A stretch of 64,000 nucleotides of DNA from Amphibalanus amphitrite (GCF_019059575.1 NW_024881870.1:434001-498000); one strand, 5' to 3'. Shown: positions 39,001-49,764, counted from the stretch's first letter. Notes: a model not told the origin generated them from the letters alone. A program made the numbers and translations.

Positions 39001-40063
39001 TAAACTTCGCCCTTGGAATTTCTGCCTGAAGTGTTTCCTGTAAATAGCGTTGACGGCATGTTTGTCCTGACGGAACGGCTGTTCCGGCCTTTCGTGGCTA
39101 TACCTTCCCCTACAGCCAGGCCCGCGGAACCCTTCGTGTCTTGCATCGCCCCAGTAATCCCGCTTCCCGAGGAGTGTTTATGATCAGTTCTCAGAGGCTC
39201 TTTGGATTCTAGCTTAAATCTGTCCGCTGTCGTGTTCTGGGACACCTATTGTTGTTTGTGTTCGTTCTGATCCAGAACACCGAGTTGACCTTAGTTTGCA
39301 CTCAAGTCGTGATTGAAAGTGGCCGGGTTAATGTGTCTGTTGTTCATGATCAGGAGAGTCCAGTAATTTACACCAGCTTTGGCTAGCTTAATCCACATCA
39401 AGTGATAGGCTGGGGTAGTATAACAGATTAACTTTGATGGTTTTGGACCCTGGGCATTCATTTTCGGACTCCTTGTCTTTTATGGTGGTCTTGCCCCTCA
39501 TACCTACCAATCATCTTCAAGCTTGCCTCTAACTTTGTTTCTTCGCTTTTTTTTTTTGCCTTTCGCCTTTGGCGCTCTGTCGTAGCCACACTCCTCACTA
39601 TGTGCTGTTTCAGGTGACGAACGAGTGCGAGGCTCCCCTCGAGTTCGCCGTCGAGCTGGTGCCGGCGCCGCCGCTGCTGCCCGCTGACCCGGAGGTCAAG
39701 TCACGCGGCTCCGGCTCGGCGCGAGGGGACCGGCGCAGCGGGCGGCGCGAGCCAGAGCCGCAGCCGGCGCTGGCGGCCGCGTGGGCGGTGTCGGCGCAGC
39801 GGCTGGAGGTCGGCCCCTACCGGACGGCAACCCTGGAGGTGCTGCTGACTCCGACAGAGGAGGCGCTCTATGAGGCACAGCTCGTGCTGAGGCTCTTCAA
39901 AAGGCTGGATGAGCTGGTGTTCACAGCGACTGGGAAAACGCCGGGCTACAAGGCGCCTAAGGTGGAGAAGAGCGCGAAAGAGAAAGATGGGAAAAAGAAG
40001 AGTGCGGAAAAGAGCGCGGGACATAGCGCGGAGAAGAGCGGTAAAGGAAAGAAGAAGAAGTAA
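24029..40063 (+). CDS. CFAP74: CFAP74 homologue (ciliary central-pair protein), 18 exons
   Basis: Exons: 24029-24175, 24653-24861, 25104-25254, 25819-25977, 26265-26438, 27730-28446, 28753-29817, 30160-30296, 30572-30685, 30917-31208, 31555-31691, 31930-32056, 32231-32344, 35649-35783, 36161-36357, 36708-36984, 37211-37366, 39614-40063. All introns are GT-AG, phases match throughout, and the sum is 4,758 nt (1,585 aa), close to the length I recall for vertebrate CFAP74. Residues 50-280 are Arg/Glu/Gln-rich coiled coil. From about 520 on come several immunoglobulin-like ASH/MSP-type beta domains (for example VEFGDLVLGTRVKRSVVLRN, and VEFGRVTLLESACRRVQLTN). The EPSTIHPGSDLYREA block and the EKFFAMGGSFEFQPPDG block agree with my memory of CFAP74. 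The tail is Lys-rich (KKSAEKSAGHSAEKS). In FAP74/CFAP74 of other organisms the protein sits in the C1d projection of the axonemal central pair. Oddities are a Ser/Pro/Ala-rich insertion in exon 7 (about residues 660-808) and a partly duplicated exon 16. The start has A at -3 and G at +4. Confidence 0.85.
25280..25601 (-). repeat. SINE-like retroposon, copy A (CFAP74 intron 3)
   Basis: A ~320-bp sequence is flanked by a 12-bp target duplication, GTTTGTAGGATT, at 25268-25279 and 25602-25613. Read on the minus strand it ends in an (AAAC)n-type tail (25280-25300 region), as expected for a retroposon copied by target-primed reverse transcription. It shares most of its length with the inverted copy at about 37405-37736, for example CACGCCGCAACC, GGGCTGGACAGGCA, CCGGGTGCAGTGAGTGC and GCCCAGACCAATGTCT. 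No clear tRNA-like A and B boxes were recognised, so the promoter class is open. Confidence 0.72.
26854..27126 (-). CDS. Secreted Kunitz/BPTI-like protein lacking the Cys14-Cys38 pair, nested in CFAP74 intron 5
   Basis: A single-exon gene of 90 codons with a good start context (CACCATGG at 27126). Residues 1 to about 24 form a signal peptide (HLLRLLVLLFVW core). The mature part is a Kunitz domain: first Cys in WCYDQ, then SRWYFNAEFGAC, CTTFSWSG, NETNNFASI and CQKDC. RWYFN, TNNF and the C-x3-C end are diagnostic. Against the BPTI pattern two of six cysteines are absent: Cys14 (here Gly, in GPGN) and Cys38 (here Glu, followed by a ~6-residue insertion). These two normally bond to each other and hold the protease-binding loop, so the fold may persist but trypsin-like inhibition is unlikely. 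Two N-glycosylation sites are present (NRS, NET). It lies opposite to CFAP74 within one intron. It could be a functional non-inhibitory Kunitz protein or a decaying copy; the open frame favours the former. Confidence 0.78.
   Translation of the reverse strand: MAVYRHLLRLLVLLFVWHMEVLSGQMRKPWCYDQMDPGPGNRSISRWYFNAEFGACTTFSWSGEHSFATIVNETNNFASITLCQKDCEPF
32801..34885 (-). CDS. Chitinase-like protein (GH18 + CBM14), catalytic Glu replaced by Lys, nested in CFAP74 intron 13
   Basis: Two exons: 34885-34880 encodes Met-Lys before a GTGAGT donor; 34342-32801 follows a TTTCAG acceptor. Together they give 515 aa starting MKLPSSSLLLLLLTALPP, a clear signal peptide. Residues ~27-400 are a GH18 barrel: VVCFYENWARYRP (strand 1), LCTHIHYVGAG, LKVLTMIGG (strand 3), FDGLDVDWK (strand 4), VPTFGMSFTL and GVAVWTVSLDDF (strand 8). 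The DxxDxDxE motif reads D142..D145.D147 then Lys149 instead of Glu (AAG at 33904-33902); the later M-x-Y-D loop reads LGYRY, so its Asp is also lost. Six cysteines at about 420-465 (FVC to GRC) form a type 2 chitin-binding domain. A basic, Pro/Arg-rich tail follows. It should therefore bind chitin or a glycan without hydrolysis, like other inactive GH18 proteins. A further 3' intron trimming the odd tail cannot be excluded. Confidence 0.85.
36586..36707 (+). repeat. Partial duplication of CFAP74 exon 16 start, with a second splice acceptor
   Basis: At 36636, right after a good acceptor (TCGTCTTTCAG), the sequence GCCATGTGACGTTCTGTA repeats the start of exon 16 (36708, GCCTTGTGACGTACTGTA), and the similarity continues for about 45 bases. 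A second shorter echo of exon 16 (TAGTCTGCACCACAGCGGCG) lies just upstream near 36590. The two acceptors are 72 bases apart and the intervening frame is open, so using the upstream one would add 24 residues that repeat the PCDVLYLE motif without shifting frame. Confidence 0.75.
37405..37736 (+). repeat. SINE-like retroposon, copy B (CFAP74 intron 17)
   Basis: This is the inverted partner of copy A at 25280-25601, diverged by scattered substitutions and small indels and ending in an A/C-rich tail (AACAAAACAAAAAC near 37720). A run of 15 G (37571-37585) interrupts the homology, and a run of 13 C (37749-37761) lies just downstream. A possible degenerate target duplication (ATACTG at 37394 and again after the tail) is visible but not convincing. 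Confidence 0.68.
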
Positions 40064-42188
40064 AGAATACACGAAGCGGCAGAGAAATTTAAGCATGGAA
40101 TCACGTGAAAGAAATCTTAACAGTATTTTGCGTCTCATAGTCATTTGTCTGAAAATTGTCCTGTGTATATTATATTGTGAACGCAAATGCAGCGAATTTC
40201 TTTCATTTGTCCGAATTATGAAGCGTTAGCAGGCACGACTCTGAACTTCAACTTGATGCATTTCTCGTCTCGTTTCTCAAGGTTTTTAGCAATTTCTTCT
40301 ATTTCTGAAAATTGGCAAGGGCACCGATAACCGATTTCTTGAGATAACATTGAAGCGGGAACAATATGGGACTTAATTTTTCCGCGCCTCTCATCTCTCG
40401 GAGTACAAACCACAACGGTCATTTCCAATCCGATTAATGCGCGGAAGCTCCGTGGCCTGAAAAATGAGCTCCAAAGACTTCGGACTTGACCTACTGACGT
40501 TGACCTACTTCACAATCGGGTAAAACTTTAGGATTTTGAGGGCAAACAATGTGCAATCCTAATGCTTTGCTCGCGTGAGGCGTAAGCCCCGAGCCCAGTA
40601 GCCACGTAACGAGTGTGAAGACCTTCGTGGTAGCTTATTTGTGATCTTGAAATATGAAAACAATGGTGATGCCTGCTTGTAAATGTTTAGAATTTATGTG
40701 TACATAAATTAGAACCAAGGAAATACCGACATGACCTAAAAGGCTACGTAGCTGGATTTGGAGGTCTATGGTATTCCGGAGAAGACGGTCGAGATCCCAT
40801 TCCTAGTACATTTACTAGCATGTTGCTAAGTCGAATGAATGCATAGCACCGTTCTAGGGCGGGGTCGTTGTCAGTGAACGCATGTAGAAGTTCCCGTTTA
40901 AAAAGTAAATTACACATGTTGCGATATGCGACATTAAACCGTCAGGGATCATTTGAGAAGCAAGAGAATTAAGGATACATATTTGTCGTTCACTGGGAAG
41001 TTGACGTTCTGGAATAGATGTCTGACAGGTACATTACGTTAAGGGGGTCGCTTGACTTGACAATTGATCCGACTATTGAAAGACGGAACCAACATGAATC
41101 CCATGCTAATTACAAGTTGTCCTTAAAATTGGTAAAATTGTTAAGGCGGAAAGCGGTCACTCTAAATTTGTGTTGATGTGGGTCACCAAGTCTCGCTCAT
41201 TGCGCGGTTTTGTCCGTTTCATCTTCCTTGCGTCTGGGTCTCAAATTATCTCGCTTAGTGCCGTGCGTCGAACTTATTTCTTTGTCAGTATTGTTTTATT
41301 GTGAGACAAGATAACAATTTCACGACAAACTCAGACAGGTTTTGGGACAGTGATCAATGATCATTGATCACCTTTTCCCTGGCTGAAGGTTAGGTGACGT
41401 AAGAAGATGCCCGTATCGAGCCCGTCATCTCTCTAAGGAACCCTCTCGTGACGACCGCAATCCCGCTCATTGCCGTGCCATTACCTTTGTACCGTTAGTG
41501 TATGTCAGGGCTGCACCATTGTGGCTCGTTTTCCCACCGAGCCCTGTTTGCGTGCATCATCTGAGCGGTCGGCGCTTGTCGGGTCATGGATGGCTGAATT
41601 TTATTGACGCAGTACCTGCGTGGAAAATCGACCCTACTGATCGCTCCTTGGAAGTGGACCTCAGTGGGCGATCACTGGTGTAACTGGTCATCGGCTGATC
41701 TCAGGTGTGGCCTTGACCTATCGGTCATTGACTGGTCATCGGTCGACTGTGACCTTCTGGTCACTGACCGGTCACGGCTGGTTTTCCAGTCCGCGTTCAG
41801 CGGCGAGCACCTCCTTCAGCTGCCGGAAACTGCTTTGAAGCGCCTTCAACCAGATTCATCCTCCTTGGAACACGATTAGCTAACCCACTTCCAACCTGTC
41901 TTCAACGAGTCTAAAATAGTCTTCAACCAGTAACCACCACCCACGCCTCCTACCGCCCACCGAAGTTGGACCCGGAGCCAGAGTCGCCAGCGAGCGACAG
42001 TCGCAGCTTGCGAAACCGGTCGGAGCTGCGGGTCGGCTCCAGAAGTTGGCTGCACCGCGCGGCGCACCTGATCGGCCGCCGCGCCCCGGTCTGGGTCGCC
42101 GGGAGGAGGCCGGTCGGTCGGACGGTCGGAGCAGACGGGAGTCAGTCGCGTACCGGTCGCCATAGTGAGAGGAGCGCCAGCTGCAGAC
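40064..42188. other. Intergenic: CFAP74 3' region and serpin promoter/5' UTR
   Basis: No gene is seen. The part just after 40063 should be the CFAP74 3' UTR, although no AATAAA is evident in the first 300 bases. The last ~250 bases before 42189 are GC-rich and probably include the serpin 5' UTR. A small cluster of GGTCA/TGACC words (about 41680-41780) gives short imperfect repeats of CTGGTCATCGG. Confidence 0.5.
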
Positions 42189-45100
42189 ATGGACACAACG
42201 GGGAGACACTATCTCAGAGCAGGTGAGAGAGATTTGGGGATGGGACGGGAGTGTTTGGGGTCAGACTGATCTGCGAGCTTAATTTGTTGTGAGCTTAATT
42301 TGGGTGTTTGTGTTTGGTTCGTTTTGTTGTATCGCCCTGTGATGTCAGTGGGGAGGGTCGAAGCTGAGCTTCAGTTATGAGCTGGAACCGGTTGGGTGTC
42401 TCGCCTCTATGTGGTCACTGTTGCTTCAACTGCTTTCGTTGGCGATTCTGTGTTCATCCATTTCTCAATCGTGCACTTTCGTAAATTTCCCGAAAAAAAG
42501 AGGTCGTACCGTCATTTTTAATGTGCGTCTGCTCGAAGCCTGGATATGCAATCGGTTTCAGCAGCATTGATAAAAGGAAGCCTAAATTTGTACGGTAGCA
42601 TGCCTTTGGTTTGATTATTAAGTCCATTCCCTAATCTCGGTTGCGGCATGAACTACCACATGTTAAAGTACGACATCGGCACATGGTCTCCGTCGATGAC
42701 GTCACACCACATGGCCGAAGTCCATTTCGTCAGGAACCGGTGGTCCTTTCGGCACGATTGCTCAAATCCCGGCTGCTCCCCGGTCTGTGTAATATTTTGC
42801 AATGTGCGCCTAGCGCAATCCGACCTTCGCTGCGGGCGCCGCGGGCTGTGCGGCCGCCTGTCCTGCGGCCCGCCCGGTGTCGGGTGCCCGCCGTCTGTGA
42901 CCCCGCCGGCGGCCAGTTGACCTCGGCCGACCCTCTCCCTCTGACAGCCGCGCTCCTGCTGCTGGCTGCGACCGCCGCGGGCCTCGTCATCGAGAAGGAG
43001 AGCCCGCTGCTCGATCTCAATGACCACCTCCTCAGGGTAAGAACGTGCTCACGGGCATGCACGAATGGGTTCTGGAAGCAAATGTAAGATTATGATATAA
43101 ATGCCACTATATAGTTATCCCCACATTTCCAACCTCGCCTGTTGATTGAACTAAATTACGCTAACCACGTTTTCCTTTCTAAAATCAAGTTTTTTTCTCA
43201 CTTGAATCTAAGTTAGAAGTGCTTGTAATGCTTCGGGCTCGGGCCTATTTATCACTCGCTCGTCTCGTTTTTAGGCGAGCCGTCTCCGATCAGCTGATGG
43301 CCTCTCCGTCTGACCGTGACCGTGACCCTGGCCCGCTTCTTTTGTTGGCCCGGTGAGCGTGTCGTGTTGTCACGCTCGCCGGCTGCCGATGTTTTGCCGA
43401 TGTTGGTCTGGACGCTTCGAATTATGTTTCGGTGTCAGTATTGCGGTGCATGAGCTCGGTGCGTGACCCCCGGTCGCTGCAAATACTTCCCTTCAAGCAT
43501 AGTGTGTGGGCGGGGACACCGACAGCATTATTTATCGATGGTTCCCGTCCCGGATCCCGAGACGCGACATTTCTTGCTGCACGCTGGTGTTTTGTTGATT
43601 CTGCTACTGCCCAGTGTGTCCGCCTCTGCTGTGGTTTTCGAATGTCGCTCTGGTCGCCAAATATGTCAGCTATCCCTTTGGTGATGGCTCACCGCTGAAA
43701 AAGCAGCACAGGAGTCTCTGAAGCCCACCGATAATAACATTTACCACAGTCCACAACTATGCCCTTCTTTGACTTTTGTCATTCGCTGCTGCACGGCCTG
43801 TCTCCCTCAGTGCATTGGTTTGACGTCGGGATCTCCGTAAATTGCGATCCACGGAATCTAACCACCGCCGTTACGGCCAATGCTGGTTTCGGCCAGGCCC
43901 AATCTACCGGCTGGATTTTGGACAGAGTTTAGCTTCTGTCTCCCTGCCGTTCGGATGGCGCTGGACAGCCTTGGATTATAACTCCACCGTCGTAACGCCT
44001 GCTGATCTGATCTGAGTGGATAGTGCGGTGGTCGCCGCCGCACAGTGCCATCGCTTCGGTGTGTAACCCCAGGTCTAGCTACCGCTGAGACTGGGTCGAG
44101 AAGTCGTGACTTATGGCACTGAGGCTCAGGCTGAGCCGAACCGGTCTGAGCACTGCTCGGATCAGAGTGCGGTGACCCAGGCGTTAGCCCGACCTGCGTC
44201 TTACCGGACTCAACGCGGAAGTGTCTCGGGATGAGTCAGTGCAGTTCTACGAATCTGGGTGAGAAATCGTGTCCAGATAATCTGTTCATATCATCTGCAT
44301 ATGAAAGGACGTAAGATGTTCTAGGAGTTTGACGCCGCTGGTGCAGCTCCGATGCACAAAGGTATTTAGAAATGTCTAGCTTTGTTTCTCCCAAACATAT
44401 TATGAACAAGTGATCAGAACGGACTGGATTGCCCTTGGGACACACTGCAACTGAAAGGTCTCCGGGGTTCGACGACACCTCTGCCGCCTCTCCTGGCCAT
44501 CTCGGCGGTCGGCCTTGGACGGACAGCCGCCGGACGGAGCAGTGAATGTCTGTACCGGTTTGTCGTGCAGTTGACCGGGCCTGTGGCGACGCCGGTCACT
44601 GTCCTGAGCGCTGCCGGCGGCCGCGGCGGGCCTATCGGCCCATCAGCCGTGGGTGTCACCTCAGAGCCGCCGCTGTCAGAGCTGGAGAGCCAGCAGTGGG
44701 CGCCGCTCTCCTGGATACGATCTCATGCGCTGCGCCTTGGAGCCGGGTCAGGTCGGCGCCGGCTCGCCACTGCGGTAATGAGGTGTATGCGCCGTAACGG
44801 CCATACGGGTACCGTTAGCTGCCAGCCGCCGCGCCGGTCGGTCTCTCTGCAGTAGAGCTTTGGGTCACCGTCTCACTGCTCTGGAGCTATGAGCCAGCCC
44901 TCGGCCCGTAAATCTGCATAGAAGCTATGAGCCAGCCCCCGACCCGTAAATCTGCATAGGAGCTTTGAACGCCAGTCTCTGGAGTGCCGAGCAACCGTTC
45001 CTGGCTCGCAGCTGCGCCCATCCCGTATACTAGATTCGCCTCAGATTTATTCGGTGAAAGGTCCATCCCCATATAGCCAGCCTGCAGCCTCCGGTCGCCT

Positions 45101-47573
45101 CCGGCTGCTGCTGCGCGCATCTGTCAGCTCTCGCGCAACGTCGAGGGCCGTCGCCGAACCTTTTCATTGCGAGTTGCGTACCTACTTCTGGAGTCCTGAG
45201 CATTTCACGAAAGGTTTCGTGACCGCCTATTTTGAGTCCTCGTGATTTGAGATAAATGCATGAGCGCGATTGATCCTCGATTGAAGAATGAGCATCTTAC
45301 TAGCAAAAGCTATCCGCTGGGAAAGAGGAACATTCGTTTAGAATAGCAATGTGCGGTCAAAAACATGTAATATGTCGGGTCGCGGAGGTTAGCTGATAGG
45401 TTGATAGGACCTTGTAAAGGTGCCCCCCCCCCTCTCCCCTGGAATTAGATAGTTTGGACTTTGGAGTATATGGTTTTGAATGCAACCGCATATGTGCGAT
45501 GCATTGTGAACTATTATGCATTTTTCAAAGCATAAGACAGGAGTGGTCACTGGTCAGAAAGCATTCTTTTCCGGTGACATGGGAAGCGATGGTGTCATGT
45601 TAAGTCTTCCAAAGAGTTAAGCCGTACCGTTTACCAAGCAAAGTGCAAAGTTTTCGGCGTTACGATCCATAACGAGCACGCTTCAAGTATGGCCCGATGG
45701 GCAGAACGCTGGCGACAGCCGCATATCGGTGGTACAAATCGTCAGTATCGCGGCACTGCAAAGCTAGCTATCCAGGCTGAAAATGCTTTGCGGTACCAAT
45801 TTGGGTTCTTATGTAACAATTCCCTTGGTACGATGGCACGTGAACGCAGTGGAATGTAGACAACTGTCCTTTATATAGTCCCGAAAGCAACGTAGCTAGA
45901 GGGGTGTGCTTTAATAGAATATACACACCGCTCATGGCTCACGAGTCGTCATTATATACTCTTTATCGAACCTTGCATCATACCATCACAAACCTCACCG
46001 TCTGGTGTGGTTTTTCCGGCGGTACCTGATCTGACCTGACCGGACCTTTCTCTGTGTCACCACAGGAGGTGCTCTCTGGCCAGAAGAACGAGGTGGTGTG
46101 CCGGCGGCACCTGACCTGACCTGATCTGTCCTCTCTCCCCTCAGGAGGTGCTCTCGGGCCAGCAGAACGAGGTGGTGTGTCCGGCGGCGCTGTTTAACGT
46201 GATTGCCGGCGCCCACCGCGCGGCCAACACGGAGATCCAGAGTCTGATTCAGAGGCAGCTGGGCACCGCCAACCCGGCCCAGCTCAGCCAGGCCATCGAC
46301 CAAATGGTGAGTAGGCAGTGTGTGGGGTGGTGTGGGAGGGGCGCACTCTGAATCGCAGTATGGTCGTGTCAGTGTAAAGGAGTTGAAGTCTGCTATAAAC
46401 GTGCTATTTGTGCTGCAGCATTTTAAGGCATTTATGCTATTAAAAACCGTCATGTCATTGCCTTTCTTGTTTGGTGCGATGACAGCTGTTCGGCTGCCTG
46501 AAACAATGTATGCGATTGATATGATCAAGTTATCATACAATGCAGTCTCATTGCCGACATTTTAGCAGAACGCAGATTTTCAGCAGATCGTAAATTCGGC
46601 TCCGTCTCACCTCTTTCCCTTCCCACAGGCTGCTGAGAAGTCCTCCGTGAAGAGCTTCTTCCGGGCGTACAGCATACCTCGCGTGCGCACCGAGTGCTCG
46701 AAGCCGCAGGTGACCTCTGTGTCCAAGCAGCAGCTGTGCGCGCGGCTGCTGCAGCTGCTGTCCCCTCCCACCGGCCGGGAGCTGGACCTGGGCGCCGCCG
46801 AGGCGGTGCGGCAGATCAACTCTGACGTGTCGGCGGCCACGGACGGTCTGATTTCGGACCTGTTTACCCACCTGGATCCGGACTCGCGCCTGGTGCTGGC
46901 CGCTGCTCTGGCCTTCTCCAGTCCCTGGCTGCCCGAGCTCACCATCTCCACCAAGGAGCTGCCATTCCGCCGGCCGGCCGGCGAGCAGGCCGTGCCCGCC
47001 GTGCTCGTCTCCGGCTCGATGCGGTTTTTGAACGCCAGCGACGACGGCCTGTACGGCGTGGCCGTGCCGTACAACGACAACGCGTTCCACATGGAGATGT
47101 TCTTCTTTGTGGCAGCGAACCGGAGTGAGGACGTCGTGAGCAAGCTCTCCCGGCGGCACTACGAGGCGCTGGCGGAGATATCGCCGCTCGAGACCCAGGT
47201 GCTTCTCACCTTCCCCAAGTTCTCCATCAAGTCCGTCAAGCACGACTACCGCGACGTGGCCCTGTCGCTCGGCCTGGGCCCGATGCTGGAGGGCGGCCTG
47301 GGGCCCAACGGTGCCGACAAGGTGGACCAGCTCGTGCACCGGGCCGTCATCGATGTCGACGAGAAGGGTACGCGCGCCGCTGGAGCGGCCGGTATCAGCA
47401 TCATCCCGCGAGCGGGCTCTGACGAGAGCACGCCGCGCGCCGTGCTGCAGCTCGACCGGCCGTTCGTTGCCTCTGTAATGCACGTGGAGCTGGGCCTGCC
47501 CCTGTTCACGGCTCACGTGGTGGACCCGCTGGTCGGCGCGCCGGCCGGCCGCCGCAGTCCCGTCAGGTTCTGA
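42189..47573 (+). CDS. Secreted serpin with a Pro-Arg reactive centre, four exons
   Basis: Exons 42189-42222, 42948-43036, 46145-46306 and 46629-47573 join in frame to 409 aa, the usual serpin size. Residues 1 to ~23 are a signal peptide (MDTTGRHYLRAAALLLLAA, split by intron 1). Helix A is LLDLNDHLLR; NEVVCPAALFNVIAGAHRAA matches the helix B region; INSDVSAATDGLISDLF and DSRLVLAAALAFSSPW are the helix F and strand 3A blocks; the end RPFVASVMHV...LFTAHVVDP is the conserved breach/strand 5B. The reactive loop is EKGTRAAGAAGISIIPRAGS: P17 Glu340, P15-P14 Gly-Thr and small P12-P8 residues mark an inhibitory hinge. Aligned with alpha-1-antitrypsin this places Pro at P2, Arg356 at P1 (CGA at 47409-47411) and Ala at P1'. 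It should inhibit trypsin-like clip-domain or clotting-type proteases; the target is inferred only. Confidence 0.9.
44885..44961. repeat. Two tandem copies of a 38-bp unit in serpin intron 2
   Basis: AGCTATGAGCCAGCCC...CCCGTAAATCTGCATAG occurs at 44885 and again at 44923, with three differences. It has no apparent function. Confidence 0.8.
46014..46144 (+). repeat. Duplicated start of serpin exon 3 with its acceptor (pseudo-exon)
   Basis: A CACCACAG acceptor followed by GAGGTGCTCTCTGGCCAG (46066 on) repeats the true exon 3 start (46145, GAGGTGCTCTCGGGCCAG) 79 bases upstream, including the CT-rich and CCTGACCTGA intron sequence before it. A third partial echo of the unit is seen near 46005-46030. 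Unlike the CFAP74 case, 79 is not a multiple of three and the upstream frame soon meets a stop (CACCTGACCTGA), so splicing to the upstream acceptor would abort translation. Confidence 0.78.
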
Positions 47574-47789
47574 GGAGTGGTCCGGTGGGCGGGGAGTGAG
47601 GCGGAGTGGAAGGGAGGGGGATTGGTAGAAATTGAACGCGGGTGGTAGATGCAATGATAGATGTTTTAAATGCACTAGTTTGGATCACGAGATGTGGCTT
47701 TACATAAAACGTGAGCGTACAACGCGAGAGCAAAGCCCACGGTAAAGAGTTATTCATTTTGAACTAAGATTTTATGTTTTGTTGGTCAA

Positions 47790-47795
47790 AATAAA
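47790..47795 (+). terminator. Polyadenylation signal AATAAA for the serpin
   Basis: AATAAA lies 217 bases after the serpin stop codon (TGA at 47571-47573) and is followed within about 25 bases by a GT-containing stretch. It is the first canonical signal downstream on this strand, giving a 3' UTR of roughly 240 bases. Confidence 0.6.
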
Positions 47796-48872
47796 GTGTG
47801 CAATAAGCTACAGTGCTTGAATGATGCAATCGTGTCGTGACCAGAGTGGGCTCACCTGTGTTTCCTTTCAGCTATAAAATCCCAGTTACGTCGGTAGGGA
47901 ATATTATGGAATATGGATGAATCTGCTTCTCAGTTCAGCCGAGTCACACATATCGTGTCTTGAAGAGCGGCATTAAATCAGTTGTAATAGCGACCTTTTT
48001 ACTGCGTTTGTCACGAATATACGCTGCAACCTGCACATCGAATGTAGTTCTGATGATACAATCGTCCTTTGAACTTTTACGATTTATTGCAGATTATTCC
48101 GTTCAGCGTGCGTCATTATTGGCTTCTTAGTGGTGTTAAGTCTGATTAGTTTTGGTTGGATCATTATACATTGAATGTATGTCACGGATCTTAAGCTTTC
48201 GTTTGATCCGTTGTTATTATGACTTATAGGTTTAGAAGCGGATGCCGGGAATTTCTGAAAAGTCATTTTCCAGTGAAGTTTTTAGTTTATGCGACGTGCG
48301 ATTCGATTACCTATGATAGTGGCAAACGGGTTATAGGCACAAACGCGTAGAATGCTGACCTTTATAGCGTGAGCAGGCACTTCTACAGAAACGCTTATTA
48401 CGCACACACAACGCACTACGCAGGCTGCAGTATGAAAAACGCATGCGAGCTGTGCAAGATTACTTGCTAACGAGCAACGCTCCCATTGCCATCTCAATTT
48501 TCATTAACGTTTACGAAAGTTTTCGCAGCCCCGAAACGGGCATCTGATCGCCTTACTTTGGGCTCGAGATGATGACTTTAGCCTGTCTGTAAGAGGCTTG
48601 GGCTTGAATTACACGTTGGATGGCCACACACGCCTTGATACTGTATGTGCAATATGCAGTGTGCCCGGTGCCGTGGGGACTAACTAGCACGGCCGACCTG
48701 GGCTGCTAGCGCCCTCTTCCGTTACGCACCGCCGTACCGGGACGGCTGAGAGGTGGCGCTGGGAACCCGTCGAGTCAGGCGACCCTGAAGTGCCAGCCCG
48801 GGAACATTTTACAGAGCGACTTCGGTTATGACTTATATGTATCATATATGTATCATATGTGCAGAATGTAGG
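47796..48872. other. No gene seen
   Basis: AT-rich intergenic sequence with only short chance frames; no repeats with clear ends. Confidence 0.5.
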
Positions 48873-48874
48873 TA

Positions 48875-49764
48875 GGGGAGAGTGGGGCAAAGCGGCCACC
48901 CATCGTTTTAGCCCTTCATAGCTGGCGTCAGTTCCAATTTATGGTTTCCAATTATACTTCTCTTCACGGTCGTTCGAATGAGCCAGACCGGGGTTTCAGG
49001 CCCATCACCATTGTTCTGTGAAACACGGAAAAGCATTTCTTGCCAGGTTACCAACTATGTTTACAATTTCTAAATGTTATGTTATTCCATAACCGTTTTG
49101 GAATTTTTATAAGCGTTCTTGTCCATGCATTGCATGGTTATCGTACATACATGTATTCTACCAATTTTAATGTTTTTTACCCCACTAATAGCTAAGCTGG
49201 AATATTTTTGTCTCGGACGGTATGCGCGGGGCAAAGTGGCCGGAGCAAAGTGGCCACCCCCAATTGGCCATAAGTTGCTTCCATCTGGATAAAAAAACAT
49301 TATTTATATTGAAATGTGTCGTCATGCATTCATCTTGGCCACTTTTCAGTTGCATGAGTTACCAAATAATGCAATTAAATGTTTATTTTCATGAAAATCC
49401 TTTCTTTGTTTACCTACAGGTGGAAGATGATAAAGTAAACATCCATCCTCGATTAACCTTGTCACCATCAAATACACTAGTCGTACACGAGGCAACTATT
49501 TTGTTTCTCATATCGGGACTTGAGAAGACGCCGGTGGCCGCTTTGCCCCAGGGTATGGGGCAAAGTGGCCAATATGCATAGGTTTAAAGTTTTGTCAATA
49601 TCTTTCATATGTGAACGCCTTTGGAAATAAAACGCAGTTGAAATAAAAGGCAACTTACTAGGGATCACATTGGTATAGAAAGAATCTTTCCAAGTTTAAA
49701 AATCAAGCGTTGGCATCGTGAGAAACGTTAGGGTGGCCACTGGCCGCTTTGCCCCACTCTCCCC
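48875..49764. mobile_element. TA-flanked MITE (Tc1/mariner-type target), 890 bp
   Basis: Both ends carry the 24-base inverted repeat beginning GGGGAGAGTGGGGCAAAGCG and ending GCCA, and each end is flanked by TA (48873-48874 and 49765-49766). TA duplication points to the Tc1/mariner/pogo group. The core word GGGGCAAAGTGGCC recurs inside (about 49229, 49246 and 49558) and once inverted with the end sequence near 49535, so subterminal repeats seem to be part of its structure. The longest internal frame (49222-49581) has no transposase motif, so it is non-autonomous. Confidence 0.78.

Noticed and set aside
46548-47675. A 375-codon minus-strand open frame across serpin exon 4
   Set aside because: It is the antisense shadow of the GC-rich serpin exon; the composition is His/Gln/Arg-rich with no domain, and the plus-strand serpin is unmistakable.
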